From Streptomyces macrolidinus (lineage in GTDB: Bacteria > Actinomycetota > Actinomycetes > Streptomycetales > Streptomycetaceae), in the NCBI RefSeq assembly GCF_023887685.1, contig NZ_JAMWMR010000001.1:186001-250000 (forward strand): a stretch of DNA of 64,000 nt, given 5' to 3'. Both the position numbers and the translations under genes were made by a program. The notes below the pieces were generated by a model. It was not told the origin of the DNA. It saw only the letters and a list, made by a program, of their open reading frames with translations, and made no database searches. Each line of letters starts with the position of its first letter. Position 1 is the first letter of the stretch. Below, piece by piece: positions 7,851-16,072 of this stretch.

Positions 7851-9728
7851 CTAGGACCTCTCGTACGACAGCCCGTACCCGAGGGGATACAGCACCTGCT
7901 CCGGGTCGTCCGCCCGCTGGACCGGCACCGGCAGCCGTCCCTGCGGCTTCACCTGTCCCGCGATCACCCGTGCTGCCGCGCGCAGTTCGACGTCCGTCCA
8001 GGAGTATGTCGCCAAGCAGGCGGCCACGTCGGGGAGTTGGGCCACGTCGTACGGGTTGCGGACGGCGACCGCGATCACCGGCTTCCCGGTGGCGACCAGT
8101 TGATCCACCAGCGTGCGCTGGGAGCTGGTCGCGCTCACGTTGTACGTGCCCACGACGACCGCGTCCGCGTCCTTCGCCGCCGCGACCGCGCTCGCGATCG
8201 TCGCCGCGGAGGGGGCCGTGCCCGTGGACCGCGCGGTGGCCGTGAAGCCCAGCGCCGTAAGGGAGTTGGCCAGTACGGTCGTGGGCGGGCCGTCGGTGCC
8301 GGACGGTGAGGCCGGGTCCGCGCCGAGGACCAGCAGCTTGCGATGCGTACGGCGGGAGAGCGGCAGCAGGTGCCGCTTGTTGACCAGCAGCGTGGTCGAG
8401 TCGTCCGCGACCCGGTCCGCGGCGCGCAGATGCGCGGGGATGCCGACCGTCTTGTCGACGCCCTCGGCGCTGACATAGGGCTGGTCGAGCAGCCCCCGCT
8501 TCGCCTTCAGCCGGAGGATGCGCAGCACCGACTCGTCGAGGCGTGCCTCGGTCAACTCACCGCCGCGCACGGCGTTCAGCACAGCGTTCCATGCGACGTC
8601 CAGGGACGGCGGGTTGAGCAGTTGGTCGACTCCGGCCTTGAGGGCGAGCACCGCCACCCGGTCGTCGCCGTACTTCTCGCGGACGCCCTGCATGCCCAGC
8701 GAGTCCGTCACCACGACGCCGTCGTAGCCCAGTTCCTCGCGCAGGATGCCGGTGAGGATCGGGTGCGACAGCGTCGCCGGGTCGCCGGAGTCGTCCAGCG
8801 CGGGGACCATGATGTGCGCGGTCATGATCGAGTCGATCCCGGCGCGGATCGCCGCGCGGAACGGCGCCGCGTCGAGCTTGTCCCACACCTCGCGGCTGTG
8901 GGTGATGACCGGGAAGCCGTAGTGGCTGTCGACGGCCGTGTCGCCATGGCCCGGGAAGTGCTTGGCGGTCGCGGCGACGCCCGAGTTCTGGTACCCGGAG
9001 ACCTCCGCCGCGACCAGTCCGGCCACCGCGTCCGGGTCGGCGCCGAAGGACCGTACGCCGATCACCGGGTTGGCCGGGTTGACGTTCACGTCGGCGTCCG
9101 TGCCGTAGTCCTGGAGGATGCCGAGGGCGCGCAGTTCGGCCCCGGCGATCCGGCCGACCGTACGGGCATGGGCGCGCGAGCCCGAGGCGCCGATCGCCAT
9201 CGCGCCCGGGAACAGGGTGGCGGGCTTGCCCACGCGCGCGACTATCCCGTGCTCCTGGTCCGTGGCGATGAGCACGGGCAGACCGCGGGGCAGGCCGAGG
9301 GAGGCGCGCTGGATGCCGTTGGACAGGTCCGCGATCTGGTGCGGATCACGGGTGTTGTGCGCCCAGGCGAAGTAGATGATGCCGCCCACGCGGTACTTGG
9401 CGACGAGTTCGGCGGCCGTCCGTACGCCGATCTCCTGGAGGTTGGCGTCGATGTCGGCCTGGTCGGGGGCGGTGGCCGAATGCCCGTAGACCCGCATCAC
9501 GAAGAGCTGGCCGACCTTCTCCTCCAGCGTCATACGGGAGAGGAGGGCGGTCAGCCGCTTGTCGTCGCGCCCGGCGGTGTTGTCGGCAGCGCTCCCGGCG
9601 GCCAGGGCGGTGTCCGGGGCGAGGGCGAGGGTGGCGGCCACGCCCGCGGTGGCGGCGAGGACCGTACGTCTGGAGGGGTGTCTGGGGTGCTTGGGGTGTC
9701 TGGTGCTTCCCGTGCCGGAGTCGTGCAC
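7851..9728 (-). CDS. Glycoside hydrolase family 3, probable beta-N-acetylhexosaminidase, Tat-exported
   Basis: A 625-residue secreted enzyme. The N-terminus carries a twin-arginine signal (SRRTVLAATAGVAATLALAP), so it should be exported folded. The family 3 N-terminal barrel includes the NagZ-like KHFPGHGDTAVDSH motif, whose His-Asp pair marks the N-acetylglucosaminidase branch, and VVTDSLGM, containing the predicted nucleophile Asp. A second alpha/beta sandwich domain follows. The GTG at 9728 is chosen because GGAAGGAGC lies just upstream and the Tat region begins soon after. It probably trims chitin- or peptidoglycan-derived GlcNAc; a broader beta-glucosidase role cannot be excluded. Confidence 0.9.
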   Translation of the reverse strand: MHDSGTGSTRHPKHPRHPSRRTVLAATAGVAATLALAPDTALAAGSAADNTAGRDDKRLTALLSRMTLEEKVGQLFVMRVYGHSATAPDQADIDANLQEIGVRTAAELVAKYRVGGIIYFAWAHNTRDPHQIADLSNGIQRASLGLPRGLPVLIATDQEHGIVARVGKPATLFPGAMAIGASGSRAHARTVGRIAGAELRALGILQDYGTDADVNVNPANPVIGVRSFGADPDAVAGLVAAEVSGYQNSGVAATAKHFPGHGDTAVDSHYGFPVITHSREVWDKLDAAPFRAAIRAGIDSIMTAHIMVPALDDSGDPATLSHPILTGILREELGYDGVVVTDSLGMQGVREKYGDDRVAVLALKAGVDQLLNPPSLDVAWNAVLNAVRGGELTEARLDESVLRILRLKAKRGLLDQPYVSAEGVDKTVGIPAHLRAADRVADDSTTLLVNKRHLLPLSRRTHRKLLVLGADPASPSGTDGPPTTVLANSLTALGFTATARSTGTAPSAATIASAVAAAKDADAVVVGTYNVSATSSQRTLVDQLVATGKPVIAVAVRNPYDVAQLPDVAACLATYSWTDVELRAAARVIAGQVKPQGRLPVPVQRADDPEQVLYPLGYGLSYERS

Positions 9729-9757
9729 ATGCGCTCCTTCCGGAGGAGATCGCTGAA

Positions 9758-9795
9758 GGAAACTTCCGAGGGGCCACGAATATCCGGAAAGTTTC
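9758..9795 (-). promoter_or_regulatory. Paired GAAA/TTTC dyads upstream of the glycosidase
   Basis: GGAAACTTCC (9758-9767) and GAAAGTTTC (9787-9795) are short palindromes about 29 bases apart, 30-67 bases before the glycosidase start. The second matches the GAAANTTTC dyad described upstream of xylan-utilisation genes in Streptomyces. Role as an operator for carbohydrate control is inferred. Confidence 0.5.
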
Positions 9796-9879
9796 TGCCA
9801 GTCAAGGCATCGCGCAGCCAAGGCAGCGCGCGGCAATCGCAGCGGCGATCGCAGCGTCGCGACCGCGTCCCCGCGAGGG

Positions 9880-9920
9880 ACCGCCATCGGCGCTGTCGGA
9901 GGGGGCGCGCCGATGGCGGT
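9880..9920. terminator. Strong hairpin in the glycosidase/LysR gap
   Basis: ACCGCCATCGGCGC (9880-9893) pairs perfectly with GCGCCGATGGCGGT (9907-9920). In the 381-base gap 9729-10109 it lies downstream of the LysR gene and upstream of the glycosidase promoter, so it probably insulates the glycosidase from LysR read-through. Apart from the dyads near 9760-9795 and the 24-base repeat ending at 10132, I see nothing else there. Confidence 0.65.
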
Positions 9921-10085
9921 GCGCTGCCGGCCGCGTGCGGCGGAGAGGGTGGTCAGCGTTCGCAGCCAGCGGCGAGGCCGACACCGCAGCGCGGAGACTC
10001 CTCCGGCAGCTTGCCGGTGGGACGAACCGGCACCCGGCGGGGTTCCCGGGAACCGGCCCGCCGCCGGAAGTCGGGACGTCTCGGG

Positions 10086-10132
10086 TCAGCGGGGCGCGTG
10101 TGCCGCGGTTCAGCGGGGCTCGTGTGCCGCGG
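10086..10132 (-). repeat. 24-base tandem duplication of the LysR 3' end
   Basis: The 23 bases at 10110-10132 recur at 10086-10108 with one mismatch. On the minus strand the unit spans the last seven codons of the LysR gene plus its TGA; the copy downstream would encode TAAHAPR and a second in-phase TGA. It looks like a recent slippage duplication that leaves the protein unchanged. Confidence 0.8.
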
Positions 10133-11027
10133 CCTGGGGCCAGAACTCCTGCAGCGTGCGGACGGTCTCCGCGATCGCGGGTCGCCGGGCCGCGCCCGCG
10201 CGCCACAGCGCGTACAGCCGTCGTACGGGCATCGGGTCGAGCGGGACCTCGACGGCGCCCTCGGGCAACGGACCCCGGCCGAGGCGGGGGATGAGCGCGA
10301 CGCCGAGCCCGGCGGCGACCAGCGCGACCAGGGTCGGGTTCTCCTCGGCCTGGTGGACGAGGTCCGGTTCGTGGCCGTCGGCGCGCAGGGTCCGTACGAG
10401 CCAGTCGTGGCAGACCCGGCCCGGCGGCTGGCAGACCCATCGCTCGCCGCTCAGCTCCTCGCGGCGCACGGAGGAGCGGCCTGCGAAGGGATGCCCTGCG
10501 GGGACGATCAGATCGCACAGGTCGTCGCCGATGACCGCCTGCTCGACCCCTGGCGGCGCGGGCAGCGGCGCGATGTCCCAGTCGTGCACGACGGCGAGGT
10601 CCACCATGCCCTTGGCGACGAGATCGACGGACAGATGCGGGTCGACCTCGGTGAGCCGGGCGTCCAGGGCGGGGTGCCGGGTGGCGAGGGCGGCGAGGAC
10701 GGAGGGCAGCAGCCCGCGCGCGGCCGAGGCGAACGCGGCCACCGCCAGCCGCCCGGCGGGCCGCCCGCGCCGCTCCTCCAGCTCGGTCTCGGCGCGCTCC
10801 ACGATCGCCAGCAACTCCTGGGCGGTGGCGGCCAGTTGATGGGCCTCCGGGGTGAGCCGCACGCCGCGCCCCTCCCGTTCGAGGAGTACGGTCCTGGTCT
10901 CCCGCTCCAGCTTGGCGATCTGCTGCGAGACGGCGGACGGGGTGTACCCGAGCGCGGTGGCGGCGGCGCCGACCGTGCCGTGGACGGAGAGGGCGTGCAG
11001 GGCGCGCAGACGCTGAAGATCGAGCAA
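10110..11027 (-). CDS. LysR family transcriptional regulator
   Basis: A 305-residue LysR-type regulator. The winged-helix domain occupies residues 1-60 (LDLQRLRALHALSVHGTVGA, then YTPSAVSQQIAKLE as recognition helix), followed by a linker helix and a two-lobed effector-binding domain (about 88-300). It starts at TTG 11027 behind GGGAG. It is divergent from an EamA exporter with 88 bases between starts, the classic arrangement in which the LysR protein controls its divergent neighbour and itself. The likely effector is the compound the exporter moves, unidentified here. Confidence 0.9.
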   Translation of the reverse strand: MLDLQRLRALHALSVHGTVGAAATALGYTPSAVSQQIAKLERETRTVLLEREGRGVRLTPEAHQLAATAQELLAIVERAETELEERRGRPAGRLAVAAFASAARGLLPSVLAALATRHPALDARLTEVDPHLSVDLVAKGMVDLAVVHDWDIAPLPAPPGVEQAVIGDDLCDLIVPAGHPFAGRSSVRREELSGERWVCQPPGRVCHDWLVRTLRADGHEPDLVHQAEENPTLVALVAAGLGVALIPRLGRGPLPEGAVEVPLDPMPVRRLYALWRAGAARRPAIAETVRTLQEFWPQAAAHEPR

Positions 11028-11115
11028 GGCGGTGCTCCCGAATTAGCAATGCTTCATCCAACTATGCAGCAATCTTCGCTGGTGCTTCACGGTTGTCGGA
11101 GGTGATCCTCGACGC

Positions 11116-12057
11116 ATGCGACCCGCACACCTTGCTCTCGCCGTCCTCGTCGCCGCCGTCTGGGGCGTGAACTTCACGGTCATCGAGGTCGGCCTCGGCC
11201 ACTTCCCGCCGCTGCTGTTCTCGGCCCTGCGCTTCCTGGCCGCGGCCGTGCCCGCCGTGTTCTTCGTCGGCCGGCCCAAGGTGGCCTGGAAGTGGATCCT
11301 GGGCGTGGGGCTCGTGCTCGGCGTTGCCAAGTTCGGGTTGCTGTTCATCGGTATGGACGCGGGCATGCCCGCCGGTCTGTCCTCCCTGGTCCTGCAGATC
11401 CAGGCCGTCTTCACGGCCCTCATCGCCTTCGCCGTCCTCGGCGAGCGGCCCACCCGCCTGCGCGCGCTGGGCATGGCGGTGGCCCTCGGCGGGGTGGCGC
11501 TCGCGGCCGTGGACGAGGGCACGGCGGGCCCGCTCGGCGCGTTCGCCCTGGTCATCGGCGCGGCGGCCTGCTGGGGCGTGTCCAACGTGCTCACCCGCAA
11601 GGCGTCCCCGCCGGACTCGCTGAACTTCATGGTGTGGGTGTCCACCGTCCCCGTCCTGCCCCTGCTCGCCCTCTCCCTCCTGACCGAGGGCCCCTCCCGC
11701 GACCTGGACGCGCTGCGCGGCCTCGACTGGCAAGGCGTGGGCATCATCCTCTACGTCGCCTGGATCACCACGGTCTTCGGCTTCGGCGCCTGGGGCTGGC
11801 TGCTGCGCCGCCACCCCGCGTCCACGGTCGCCCCGTTCTCCCTCCTCGTCCCGGTCTTCGGCATGTCCGCCGCGACCCTGTTCCTCGGCGAATCGGTGAG
11901 CCCCCTGCGCTGGGGCGCGGCGGCACTGCTGGTGGGCGGGGTGGCCCTGACGTCGCTGGCCCCGGCGAAGTCCCGGACACGTACGGGGACTCCTTCGGCC
12001 GTCAGCGAGCCCGACGCGGTGCCGCGCGGCGACCGCCGGGAGAAGATCGCGCCGTGA
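11116..12057 (+). CDS. EamA/DMT family exporter
   Basis: A 313-residue inner-membrane protein with ten hydrophobic helices in two repeats of five, each an EamA domain (about 5-135 and 145-285). The first begins [20 protein letters not shown], with the conserved W-G-x-N-F near the N-terminus; the second repeats the pattern at [13 protein letters not shown]. The family exports amino acids, purines and related metabolites. A GGAGGTGATCC site precedes the ATG. Divergent pairing with the LysR gene suggests induction by its own substrate. Confidence 0.88.
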   Translation: MRPAHLALAVLVAAVWGVNFTVIEVGLGHFPPLLFSALRFLAAAVPAVFFVGRPKVAWKWILGVGLVLGVAKFGLLFIGMDAGMPAGLSSLVLQIQAVFTALIAFAVLGERPTRLRALGMAVALGGVALAAVDEGTAGPLGAFALVIGAAACWGVSNVLTRKASPPDSLNFMVWVSTVPVLPLLALSLLTEGPSRDLDALRGLDWQGVGIILYVAWITTVFGFGAWGWLLRRHPASTVAPFSLLVPVFGMSAATLFLGESVSPLRWGAAALLVGGVALTSLAPAKSRTRTGTPSAVSEPDAVPRGDRREKIAP

Positions 12058-12115
12058 CCGGGCGGGCCGGGATATCCGATCGACGCTGCCGGACAGCGTG
12101 CGTCACACTCCCGCC

Positions 12116-12751
12116 ATGACGTTCGTCCTGGAAGGACCCGTACTGGAGGGCGCGCTCGTGCGTCTGGAGCCGCTGGAGCGCCGTCATGCGACCGGCCTGG
12201 CGCTGGCGGCCGAGGAGGACCGGGACACGTACGCGTTCACGAGCGTGCCCCGGTCCCATGAGGTCGGCGCCTACATCGAGGCGCACCTCGCCCGCGCCGC
12301 CGCGGGACGGCTCGCGCCGTACGCGCAGATCGCCGTCGCCACCGGGCGGGTGGTCGGCACCACCTCGTACTGGGAGCCGCGCTGCTGGCTGTCGGAGGAC
12401 CGACTCGACGCGATCGAGGTGGGGTTCACCTGGCTGGCCCGGTCGGCCCAGGGCACGGGCATCAACGCGGAGTCCAAACTGCTGCTGTTCCGGCACGCGT
12501 TCGAGGAGTGGGGCGTCGCACGTGTCGACCTGCTGTCCGACGCCCGCAACAGCCGCTCCCGCGCGGCCATCGAGAGTGTCGGAGCCCGCCTGGAGGGGGT
12601 ACTGCGCAACTGGTCGCGCTCCTGGGCACCGGGCGACGAGAACCGCCTCCGGGACACCGCGGTGTACTCGATCACGGCGGAGGAGTGGCCGGAGTGCCGG
12701 GATCGACTGGAGGCGAGGGTAAGGAAGTCGGTTCTGGCGGTGGGCGGTTGA
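12116..12751 (+). CDS. GNAT family N-acetyltransferase
   Basis: A 211-residue acetyltransferase of the RimJ/RimL-like branch. It opens with [20 protein letters not shown], typical of the family, and contains the acetyl-CoA region around [20 protein letters not shown], with a loosened R-x-x-G-x-G/A signature, then the [20 protein letters not shown] helix that closes the cofactor site. The ATG at 12116 matches the usual family start; an in-frame GTG lies at 12098. It begins 58 bases after the EamA gene and may be a separate unit. Substrate unknown; protein N-termini and small amines are both possible. Confidence 0.85.
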   Translation: MTFVLEGPVLEGALVRLEPLERRHATGLALAAEEDRDTYAFTSVPRSHEVGAYIEAHLARAAAGRLAPYAQIAVATGRVVGTTSYWEPRCWLSEDRLDAIEVGFTWLARSAQGTGINAESKLLLFRHAFEEWGVARVDLLSDARNSRSRAAIESVGARLEGVLRNWSRSWAPGDENRLRDTAVYSITAEEWPECRDRLEARVRKSVLAVGG

Positions 12752-12759
12752 AACATCGT

Positions 12760-13950
12760 TCAAACTCGCTCTGCCGGTGCCGAGGGGCGGACGGTGGCAG
12801 GGTCCGCCACGGACGCGGAGCGGCGGACCAGGTCGGGCAGGACGGTGGCCAAGCCGATCACGGCCATGACCGCGCCGAGCCATAGCGGGCCACGCAAACC
12901 CCAGGCATCGATCACCACGGCGCCGATGGACGAGCCGAGGATGACCCCGAGCGTGATGAACGAGGTGTGGACGGTGTTGACCAGCGGACCGGCATTGCCG
13001 GTCCGCTGGACCCTGGTCACCATCGCCGGGTTCATGGTGACGCCGACCAGGCCTATCCCCATCATGCAGACGACGGCCGGGGCGGGCAGGTCGGCGAGGA
13101 GGGCGAAGGCGGTGAGGAAGGCCAGGTTGAGGACCAGGCCGAGGGCGAGTACGGGGACCGTGTGGCGGTCGGCGAAGCGGCCCACGACGGTGTTGCCGAC
13201 GACGGTCGCGGCACCGTAGGCGATGAGCAGGAAGGGGACCGTGCCGGTGGAGAAGCCGGTGACCTCGGTGAGGACGGGGTTGAAGTAGCTGAATGCGGAG
13301 AAGGTGGCGCCGATGATGAACGTGCTGGTGGACAACACCAGCCACAGCTTGGGCTTCTTGAAGACGCCGATCTCCTCGCGGAATCCGCCACGGCCCTCGG
13401 CACGTTCGATACGGGGCACGCCGAGCAGCGTGGCCAGCGCGGCGATCACCGTGATCCCGGTGATGGTCCAGAACGCCGCGCGCCAACCGAAGTGCTCGCC
13501 GACGAGCGTGGAGAGCGGCAGGCCCAGCAGCGTGCCGAGCATCAGGCCGTTCATCGCCACGGCGATCGCCCGGCCACGGACCTCGGGGCGGGTGATCTGG
13601 GCACACATCGAGATGCCCACACCGAAGAAGGCCTGGGAGGCGATACCGGTGATGATCCGCGCGGCCAGCATCAGGCTGTAGCCGGTCGCGGTGGCGGCCA
13701 GCACGTTGCCCGCCAGGAAGATGACGAACAGCGTCAACAGGGCCGTGCGCGGCGGGAGCTTCATCAGCGCCACGGTCAGGAACGGCCCGCCCGCCGCCAT
13801 GGCCACCGCGAACGCGGTGATGAGGTAGCCGATCTGCGGAACGGTCACGTTCAGACCCTCAGCCATCTGCGGCATCAGCCCGGCGACCACGAACTCACTG
13901 GTCACCATGGCGAAGATGCCGAGGGCCAGGACGTATACGGCACGAGGCAC
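12760..13950 (-). CDS. MFS transporter, drug:H+ antiporter type
   Basis: A 396-residue major facilitator protein with about twelve membrane helices. The first helix begins YVLALGIFAMVTSEFVVAGL, a signature of the Cml/YdeA/AraJ-like DHA1 group exporting arabinose, chloramphenicol or other drugs. A motif-C-like MNGLMLGTLLGLPLSTLVG segment marks helix 5 and supports efflux rather than uptake. It lies 117 bases downstream of a TetR gene on the same strand. AAAGGAGCCC precedes the start. Real substrate unknown. Confidence 0.9.
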   Translation of the reverse strand: MPRAVYVLALGIFAMVTSEFVVAGLMPQMAEGLNVTVPQIGYLITAFAVAMAAGGPFLTVALMKLPPRTALLTLFVIFLAGNVLAATATGYSLMLAARIITGIASQAFFGVGISMCAQITRPEVRGRAIAVAMNGLMLGTLLGLPLSTLVGEHFGWRAAFWTITGITVIAALATLLGVPRIERAEGRGGFREEIGVFKKPKLWLVLSTSTFIIGATFSAFSYFNPVLTEVTGFSTGTVPFLLIAYGAATVVGNTVVGRFADRHTVPVLALGLVLNLAFLTAFALLADLPAPAVVCMMGIGLVGVTMNPAMVTRVQRTGNAGPLVNTVHTSFITLGVILGSSIGAVVIDAWGLRGPLWLGAVMAVIGLATVLPDLVRRSASVADPATVRPSAPAERV

Positions 13951-14032
13951 GGTGCGGGCTCCTTTGATTATGGATCGGTCAGTTCAAAACGAAGGTGTAC
14001 GTGAACCCCGTACGAGCAGGCGCACGTGTCAG

Positions 14033-14064
14033 TGGATCAATGGATCAATGGATCAATGGATCGG
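14033..14064. repeat. Four tandem 8-base repeats between tetR and the MFS gene
   Basis: TGGATCAA occurs three times head to tail (14033-14056) and is followed by TGGATCGG (14057-14064), directly after the TetR stop. The core TGGATCGGTCA recurs at 13971-13981 just upstream of the MFS start, and TGGACCGT lies upstream of the TetR start near 14695. The array may supply extra binding sites for the TetR protein; replication slippage alone is the alternative. Confidence 0.75.
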
Positions 14065-14067
14065 TGG

Positions 14068-14664
14068 TCAGTGAGTCAGGGCGTCCAAGGTGACTTCGGC
14101 GATCGATTCCAGGGCGGCCTGGTCCGCGCCGCCCTGACTCGCGATGCGCATGCCGCCGATGGCCGCGTTGACGAAACGGGCCAGCGCCCCGGCGTCGCGG
14201 GTGGAGGTGATGCTGCCGTCTCGGCGGCCCTCCTCGATCACCGCACGCAGGGCTGCCAGTCGACGGGCGGTGTCACGCTCCAGCATCCGTGCCGCCTGCG
14301 CGTCCCGGCCGGCCAGTTCGACCGTGGTGTTCACCGTCAGACAGCCCAGGCTGCGGCCACCTGCCCGGTGCTCTGCCTCGCCCTCCACGATCACGGCGAG
14401 CAAGGTGCGGATGCGGTCCGCGCCGCTGAGTCGCGCATCCTCCAGAATGGCCCGTTGGTTGATCGTCGTGGTGTCGATGTAGTGGGCCAGCGCGCGTGTG
14501 AACAAGTCGTGCTTGCTCTTGAACGTGTTGTAGATGCTGCTGCGCCCCAGCCCCGTCGCCTCGCACAGGTCCTGGGTGGATGTGGCCTCGTAGCCCTTCT
14601 CCCAGAATGTGCGCATGGCCGCGCCCAGGGCCCGCTCTTCGTCGAACATCCGTGGTCGGGCCAT
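14068..14664 (-). CDS. TetR family transcriptional regulator
   Basis: A 198-residue TetR-type repressor. The N-terminal HTH spans about residues 8-55 (EERALGAAMRTFWEKGYEAT, then LCEATGLGRSSIYNTFKSKH). The C-terminal helical ligand domain ends GGMRIASQGGADQAALESIA; the style resembles AcrR/NemR-like sensors of reactive or drug-like compounds. It is followed on the same strand by an MFS exporter, so it most likely represses that pump and itself. A single Cys in the SLGCLTVNT region could be redox active, as in NemR-like proteins, but that is speculative. Confidence 0.9.
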   Translation of the reverse strand: MARPRMFDEERALGAAMRTFWEKGYEATSTQDLCEATGLGRSSIYNTFKSKHDLFTRALAHYIDTTTINQRAILEDARLSGADRIRTLLAVIVEGEAEHRAGGRSLGCLTVNTTVELAGRDAQAARMLERDTARRLAALRAVIEEGRRDGSITSTRDAGALARFVNAAIGGMRIASQGGADQAALESIAEVTLDALTH

Positions 14665-14728
14665 GTGGTGAGCTTAGTCATTTTGGACCGTGCGTTGCAA
14701 TACGGCGTGGACGGCTCGGGCGCGCTGG

Positions 14729-15529
14729 TCAAGCAGAGTCGTTCAGCAGCCGGTCCAGATGTTCCCGCCCCCGAGCGAGCAGTCCTGGCAGCGGTGTCAC
14801 CGACTCGTACCACCGCTTCTCATACTCCCAGCACAGCCAGCCGTCCCAGTGGTGCCGGGAGAGGACGTCCACGCACTCGGTCAGCGGCAGTACGCCCGCG
14901 CCGAGCGGGAGCGGGGTGGTGTCGTCGGCGGACGCGATGTCCTTGACCTGTACATAGCCGAGGTACGGGGCCAGCGCGGCGTACGTCTCCTGCGGCTGCT
15001 CACCGCCCAGCCAGGTGTGCATCACGTCCCACAGCGCGCCCACGTACCGGTGACCGACCACCCCGAGGACGCGGGTCGCGTCGGCGCCGGTGCGGTGCGA
15101 GTCGTGGGTCTCCAGCAGGATCCGTACACCGAGACCGGCGGCGTACTCGGCGGCGACACCGAGGCGCCGGGCGGCGGTGGCATCAGCCTCTCCGGGCGGC
15201 TGGTCGGTGTCACCGCCGGGGAAGACGCGGACGAAGGGGGCGCCGAGGTCGCGGGCGAGGTCGAGAAGCGCGCGGATGTCGGTGAGTACGGGCTCGTCGT
15301 CACCGGGCGCGGCCACCCGGGTGTACCCCGCCACCGCCAGGATCTCGACCCCGGCGTCCCTGAATTCCCGTACCACGTCCGCTCGTTCGCCCGGCCCGAT
15401 ACCGGGGTGCACCGGCTCCTCCGGGTGCGCGCGCAGTTCGACACCGTGATAGCCGTGCGTGGCCGCGAGATGGACCACGTCACGTACGGGCAGCCCGGGG
15501 ACGCCGAGGGTGGAGAACGCCAGCTTCAT
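14729..15529 (-). CDS. Sugar phosphate isomerase/epimerase family protein (AP endonuclease 2-like TIM barrel)
   Basis: A 266-residue xylose-isomerase-like TIM barrel. The opening MKLAFSTLGVPGLP, the strand-helix repeats, and metal-ligand positions in HGYHGVELRA (Glu), ILLETHDSH (Glu, His), GALWDVMHT (Asp, His) and VQVKDIAS (Lys/Asp) fit the family that includes IolE and sugar epimerases. It stands alone between a TetR gene and a DUF397 gene. ATG 15529 fits the family start although the frame extends upstream. Substrate unknown; inositol-related activity is possible since an iol operon lies elsewhere in the window. Confidence 0.82.
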   Translation of the reverse strand: MKLAFSTLGVPGLPVRDVVHLAATHGYHGVELRAHPEEPVHPGIGPGERADVVREFRDAGVEILAVAGYTRVAAPGDDEPVLTDIRALLDLARDLGAPFVRVFPGGDTDQPPGEADATAARRLGVAAEYAAGLGVRILLETHDSHRTGADATRVLGVVGHRYVGALWDVMHTWLGGEQPQETYAALAPYLGYVQVKDIASADDTTPLPLGAGVLPLTECVDVLSRHHWDGWLCWEYEKRWYESVTPLPGLLARGREHLDRLLNDSA

Positions 15530-15585
15530 GCGCACGGACGCTACCCGTCGCCCGCGCCGTCCGCCCCCGGGCACGCCGCGTGGGT

Positions 15586-15810
15586 TCAGCCGCTGATGCG
15601 TCCTTCTTTGACGGCGGTGACGAACGAGGTCCAGCCGTGTGCAGAGAAGACCACGGCCGGACCCGTGGCGGCCTTGCTGTCGCGGACGGGTACGACGGCG
15701 TGGCCGGATGCGATCTCCACGCAGTCGCCGTTGTTGCCGCCGCTGTAGCTGGACTTGTACCACCCTGTGAGGGTGGACGCGTCGGAGACGGTGTGCTCAC
15801 TGCTGACCAT
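15586..15810 (-). CDS. DUF397 domain protein (second of tandem pair)
   Basis: A 74-residue DUF397 protein with the LTGWYKSSYSGGNNGDCVEI N-terminal block, VPVRDSK in the middle and AVVFSAHGWTSFVTAVKEG at the end. It is nearly identical to the neighbouring copy in its second half, diverging mainly around the GNNGDCVEIASG segment, so the pair arose by tandem duplication. The ATG at 15810 lies 7 bases after GGAG; an ATG two codons earlier is too close to that site. It is the last gene of an XRE-DUF397-DUF397 operon. Confidence 0.9.
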   Translation of the reverse strand: MVSSEHTVSDASTLTGWYKSSYSGGNNGDCVEIASGHAVVPVRDSKAATGPAVVFSAHGWTSFVTAVKEGRISG

Positions 15811-15844
15811 GTGCATGCTCCTCTGCTGCGCTGTGGCCGAGACT

Positions 15845-16072
15845 TCAGCCGTCGATGTGTCCTTCTTTGACGGCGGTGACGAACGAGGTCCAGCCGTGCG
15901 CCGAGAAGACCACGGCCGGGCCCGTGGTGGCCTTGCTGTCGCGGACGGGTACGACGGCGTGGCCACGGGCTACTTCGAGGCAGTCGCCTTGGCTGCCGCC
16001 GCTGTAGCTGGACTTGTACCACCCCGTGAGGATGGACGCGTCGGAGATGGTGTGTTCACTGCTGACGACCAT
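15845..16072 (-). CDS. DUF397 domain protein (first of tandem pair)
   Basis: A 75-residue DUF397 protein (ILTGWYKSSYSGGSQGDCLE, then VPVRDSK and AHGWTSFVTAVKEG). Its start overlaps the end of the XRE/DUF5753 regulator by 17 bases, so translation is coupled, the usual arrangement for these pairs. Family proteins are proposed to bind the DUF5753 partner. The last 30 residues are almost the same as in the downstream copy. Confidence 0.92.
   Translation of the reverse strand: MVVSSEHTISDASILTGWYKSSYSGGSQGDCLEVARGHAVVPVRDSKATTGPAVVFSAHGWTSFVTAVKEGHIDG

Noticed and set aside
8343..11105. A 920-codon plus-strand frame across the glycosidase and LysR genes
   Set aside because: It crosses two clearly real minus-strand genes and their promoter; composition is that of a shadow frame.
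14033..14064. Tandem repeats as a CRISPR array
   Set aside because: Units are 8 bases, head to tail without spacers, and no cas genes are present. No CRISPR array was seen in the window.
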